From: an uncultured Ideonella sp.
GTDB taxonomy: Bacteria; Pseudomonadota; Gammaproteobacteria; Burkholderiales; Burkholderiaceae
Assembly: GCA_946479475.1 (NCBI GenBank)
Contig: CAMLGG010000017.1
Location: 1-36,727, forward strand
DNA: 36,727 bases
Direction: 5' to 3'
The notes below the pieces were generated by a model that had not been told where the DNA came from, ran no database searches, and saw only the letters and a program-made list of their open reading frames with translations. The position numbers and the translations under genes are program-made. This document shows positions 34,703-36,727 of this stretch, piece by piece. Within the stretch, counting starts at the first letter, position 1, and every line of letters begins with the position of its first letter.

Positions 34703-35383
34703 ATGACCTCAACCACTCGCGCGCAAGCCGCGACATCCGAGCAGGCGCGGGCCGCACTGGCCTGGGCGCACGGCGCGCGCTTCCTCACCACCGCGAGCCA
34801 GCTCGACCAGTTGCCCCAGGGCGACCTGCCCGAGTTCGCCTTCGTCGGCCGCAGCAACGCCGGCAAGTCCACCGCCATCAACGCGCTTGCGCAGCGCCGG
34901 CAACTCGCCTTCGCTTCGAAGACGCCCGGCCGCACGCAGCACATCAACCTCTTCGAGCTCGGCCCCAAGGACGCTCCGGATGCGTACCTGGCCGACCTGC
35001 CCGGCTACGGCTACGCCACTGTGGAGCGCACCGCCAAGCTGCGCTGGCAGCAGGTGATGGCCGACTACCTCGCCGTGCGGCGCAACCTCGCCGGCGTGGT
35101 GCTGCTCGTCGACAGCCGCCTCGGCTTCACCCCGCTGGACAGGCAGTTGCTGGAGTTCGTCGCTCCCCGCGTCACCACCGGCGAAGTCAAGCTGCTCGTC
35201 CTGATGACCAAGGCCGACAAGCTCTCCAAGAAAGAGCAGGCCGCCGCCCTTTCAGCCGGCCAGGACGGCCTCGCCGACCTCGCCACCGACAACAGCGACG
35301 TGGGCCTGCTTCTCTTCTCCGCTCCCAAGCGCCAGGGTCTCGACGACCTCGCCGAGACCGTCCACTCCTGGATCCATCCGTGA
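34703..35383 (+). CDS. engB: Ribosome biogenesis GTP-binding protein EngB (YihA/YsxC)
   Basis: This 226-residue GTPase has all G motifs: G1 GRSNAGKS at 49-56, G2 around TPGRTQ at 74-79, G3 DLPGYG at 98-103, G4 TKAD at 169-172 and a G5-like FSA near 200. It assists assembly of the 50S ribosomal subunit and is essential in many bacteria. ATG 34703 is chosen because a TACAAT -10 box lies right before it and an in-frame ATG 14 codons upstream falls within the promoter. In Burkholderiales hemB commonly follows; here the next gene is on the opposite strand. Confidence 0.95.
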   Translation: MTSTTRAQAATSEQARAALAWAHGARFLTTASQLDQLPQGDLPEFAFVGRSNAGKSTAINALAQRRQLAFASKTPGRTQHINLFELGPKDAPDAYLADLPGYGYATVERTAKLRWQQVMADYLAVRRNLAGVVLLVDSRLGFTPLDRQLLEFVAPRVTTGEVKLLVLMTKADKLSKKEQAAALSAGQDGLADLATDNSDVGLLLFSAPKRQGLDDLAETVHSWIHP

Positions 35384-35403
35384 CGAGTCGGCAACCTGCA
35401 GCA

Positions 35404-36480
35404 TCAGCCCGTTGATGCCTCGAAGGCGTTTGCCAGGGACGCGTGGCGACGCAGCAGGCTGTCTCTTCCCTGTTCCGCGCGTTTGCGCCAATCCGGCCCG
35501 CGGCCCACTGCATCCTTCCAGGCCGCGTGCAGAAGGTCCTGTCGGCCTTCGTTGAGATGCCATTCCACCAAGGCCGCAGCCTGCTCGACATCCTTCGACG
35601 CCTTCGCTCGTTCGGCCACCGGTCGCTCGCCATGCACGATGAGTTTGTGGACCGCAAACCGGGCCGGATCGGGAAGGTTGACCACGCAGGCGCCCGAGCC
35701 GGAGAAGATCACCCCTTGGGTTGTGCCTTCAAGCGAGAACTCCATGAACTTTAGGGGCTCCAGCGAAATGCCAAGGCCCGGAATCTGCACCGGTTGATCG
35801 CTTCCAGTGCTGGGGGTGCAGAAGTCGATCCGAAGCTCCGGGTCTGCCGGGTTCCTGTACTGGGCGCCTGACTTTCCGGAGAACTCGCGGATCGGCAGGA
35901 ATCCCATTTCCAGGGAGGTGATGGCGTCATGGATGGAGATTTCAAGGTTGGCCGGCATCGCCACCGAGATGTTCTTGCCCGCATGCGCGAGATCCACATC
36001 CATTGTTTTGTCCGCTCCCGTCCACTTGACGCCCAGCATATTTCCTAGCGCAGAGAACGCATGCGTCCCGATCAGCACGCCGCCGTTGCGGAAGAAACCA
36101 TAGTTCGCGATCTTGTGGATGATGCGAAAGTGTTTGTCGAGGACACCTGTGCAGCCTAGCGCGATGCAAGCGGCCGAGCGTTGGGCAAGAGCCTCCATGC
36201 GCTCAGCCACGTGCGCTTGCTCGAATTCCTTTATGAGTTTTTGAACCCGCAGGTTGTCCGGACCGACATAGGCTGTGCGGACCCGGTTGTTGGTATCCCG
36301 AAAGTTGAAATAGACATAGGGCCGACCCTTGATCTCCCTTCGGTGAAACGAACCCCTGAGCGTCGAGAACCGCGACATCTCGACGCCCTGCGCCATGTCG
36401 TAGAGTTCTGCGTACGATGTCTGGGCGCCCAAAGACAGCTCGGTGTAGAGGGAAGTCACAGTTGGCATGCGCGTTACCAT
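35404..36480 (-). CDS. Nucleotidyltransferase-fold protein of the GSU2403 / NTP_transf_8 type, function unknown
   Basis: This 358-residue protein has, after an N-terminal helical region (1-120), a nucleotidyltransferase-like core: GGVLIGTHAFSALG at 133-146 followed by Asp161 and Asp163 in MDVDLAH. This is the pattern of the GSU2403-type nucleotidyltransferase-fold family. The C-terminal half is mixed alpha/beta ending in a basic helical tail. No biochemical role is established to my knowledge; related folds act in toxin-antitoxin and defence systems. Its base composition is clearly less GC-rich than its neighbours, and its promoter carries three copies of a GTATGGTA repeat, so it may be a recent arrival. 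ATG 36478-36480 or ATG 36466-36468 could be the start. Confidence 0.75.
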   Translation of the reverse strand: MVTRMPTVTSLYTELSLGAQTSYAELYDMAQGVEMSRFSTLRGSFHRREIKGRPYVYFNFRDTNNRVRTAYVGPDNLRVQKLIKEFEQAHVAERMEALAQRSAACIALGCTGVLDKHFRIIHKIANYGFFRNGGVLIGTHAFSALGNMLGVKWTGADKTMDVDLAHAGKNISVAMPANLEISIHDAITSLEMGFLPIREFSGKSGAQYRNPADPELRIDFCTPSTGSDQPVQIPGLGISLEPLKFMEFSLEGTTQGVIFSGSGACVVNLPDPARFAVHKLIVHGERPVAERAKASKDVEQAAALVEWHLNEGRQDLLHAAWKDAVGRGPDWRKRAEQGRDSLLRRHASLANAFEASTG

Positions 36481-36552
36481 ACTCTGTTTGAGTCTGTATG
36501 GTACCGCTGAAAGTCTATCTTTACAATACTTTCACTACACCAGTATGGTAAC
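36473..36552 (-). promoter_or_regulatory. Promoter with three-copy TATGGTA repeat upstream of the nucleotidyltransferase-fold gene
   Basis: On the minus strand TTGTAA (36521-36526) and TACCAT (36498-36503) are spaced by 17. GTTACCATACT (36473-36483) and its exact inverse AGTATGGTAAC (36542-36552) flank a middle copy TGTATGGTACC (36496-36506). One copy covers the -10 box and one covers the start codon. The layout suggests binding of a regulator, perhaps the gene product itself, which is inference. Confidence 0.5.
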
Positions 36553-36727
36553 TGGAGCGTCCAGTTAAATGCTTTAATCGCACCGAAGCATCGCTCAGCC
36601 CTTGCGCCAAATCGGCTCCTCGGCTGCGAGCGGCGAGTCACCCTTCTCAGGAAGTCGCGCCGCCCTTATGCCGCTGAAGCGCGGCAGCGCTTCAGCCCCG
36701 GCGCGCGCAGCGCCGCCGCCTACCAGG
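36553..36727. other. Non-coding end of the window with a perfect hairpin
   Basis: No supported gene is seen. A perfect inverted repeat, GCTGAAGCGC (36673-36682) and GCGCTTCAGC (36687-36696), has a four-base loop GGCA and no T run, so it is not a classical terminator. The sequence shifts from AT-rich next to the promoter back to GC-rich at the right end. A short open frame from ATG 36668 runs off the end but is low complexity and unrecognised. Confidence 0.5.

Noticed and set aside
35401..35418. Small inverted repeat GCATCA/TGATGC between engB and the nucleotidyltransferase-fold gene as a terminator
   Set aside because: Only six base pairs, no T run, and it overlaps the stop codon of the minus-strand gene.
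36668..36727. Short open frame starting ATG 36668 running off the window
   Set aside because: Only 20 codons of Ala/Pro/Arg-rich sequence inside a hairpin region; no ribosome-binding site or recognisable family.

Overview
The window looks like chromosomal DNA of a high-GC Burkholderiales bacterium in or near the Comamonadaceae / Rubrivivax-Leptothrix-Roseateles group. This rests on very high GC with strong third-position G/C bias, the gene order ccsB-resB-cytochrome c4 divergent from engB, the msrP-msrQ pair, a CoA-dependent aromatic degradation cluster of the kind common in this order, and GC-rich hairpin repeats that resemble those I associate with Comamonadaceae. No tRNA, rRNA, CRISPR array or insertion sequence was seen.

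Region 1 (1-3733): the end of an aromatic-acid CoA degradation operon. It holds the C-terminal part of a salicylyl-CoA / 2-aminobenzoyl-CoA monooxygenase-reductase, then an SDR dehydrogenase, a MarR regulator, an enoyl-CoA hydratase homologue and an acyl-CoA dehydrogenase, all tightly packed. Region 2 (3768-4428): a small toxin-antitoxin pair (RHH-like antitoxin, RelE/ParE-like toxin) with its own probable promoter and palindrome, lying at the border between two unrelated catabolic regions.

Region 3 (4448-25665): a 21-kb hemicellulose utilisation locus, best explained as acetylated (gluco)mannan use. A LacI regulator faces a GH1 glycosidase. A minus-strand operon carries an ABC ATPase, GH2 beta-mannosidase, TonB-dependent receptor and GH10 endo-glycanase. 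A divergent plus-strand operon of eight genes, mostly overlapping by one base of start and stop codon, carries a sugar-binding protein, two permeases, a cellobiose/mannobiose 2-epimerase-like protein, an exporter-type ABC half-transporter, a two-headed SGNH esterase, a mannose-isomerase-like protein and a GH5 lipoprotein. In the model, the surface or periplasmic enzymes cut and deacetylate the polymer, the receptor and ABC importer bring in oligosaccharides, and the cytoplasmic epimerase, GH2, GH1 and isomerase turn them into glucose, mannose and fructose. Two sites with the core GTTTAGTAAAC lie at the same distance downstream of the predicted -10 boxes of the GH1 gene and the binding-protein gene; a weaker third site lies before the ATPase gene. 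These are probably the LacI operators.

Region 4 (25666-28425): a Tat-type intradiol dioxygenase, a zinc-type CDF efflux pump with histidine-rich tails at both ends, and a PEP mutase/isocitrate lyase superfamily protein. Region 5 (28412-34649): msrQ and msrP (periplasmic methionine sulfoxide repair), then ccsB, resB and cytochrome c4 (cytochrome c maturation and electron transfer), all on the minus strand. Region 6 (34703-36727): engB, then a nucleotidyltransferase-fold gene of visibly lower GC with a three-copy repeat in its promoter, where hemB would usually be expected, and a short non-coding end with a perfect hairpin.
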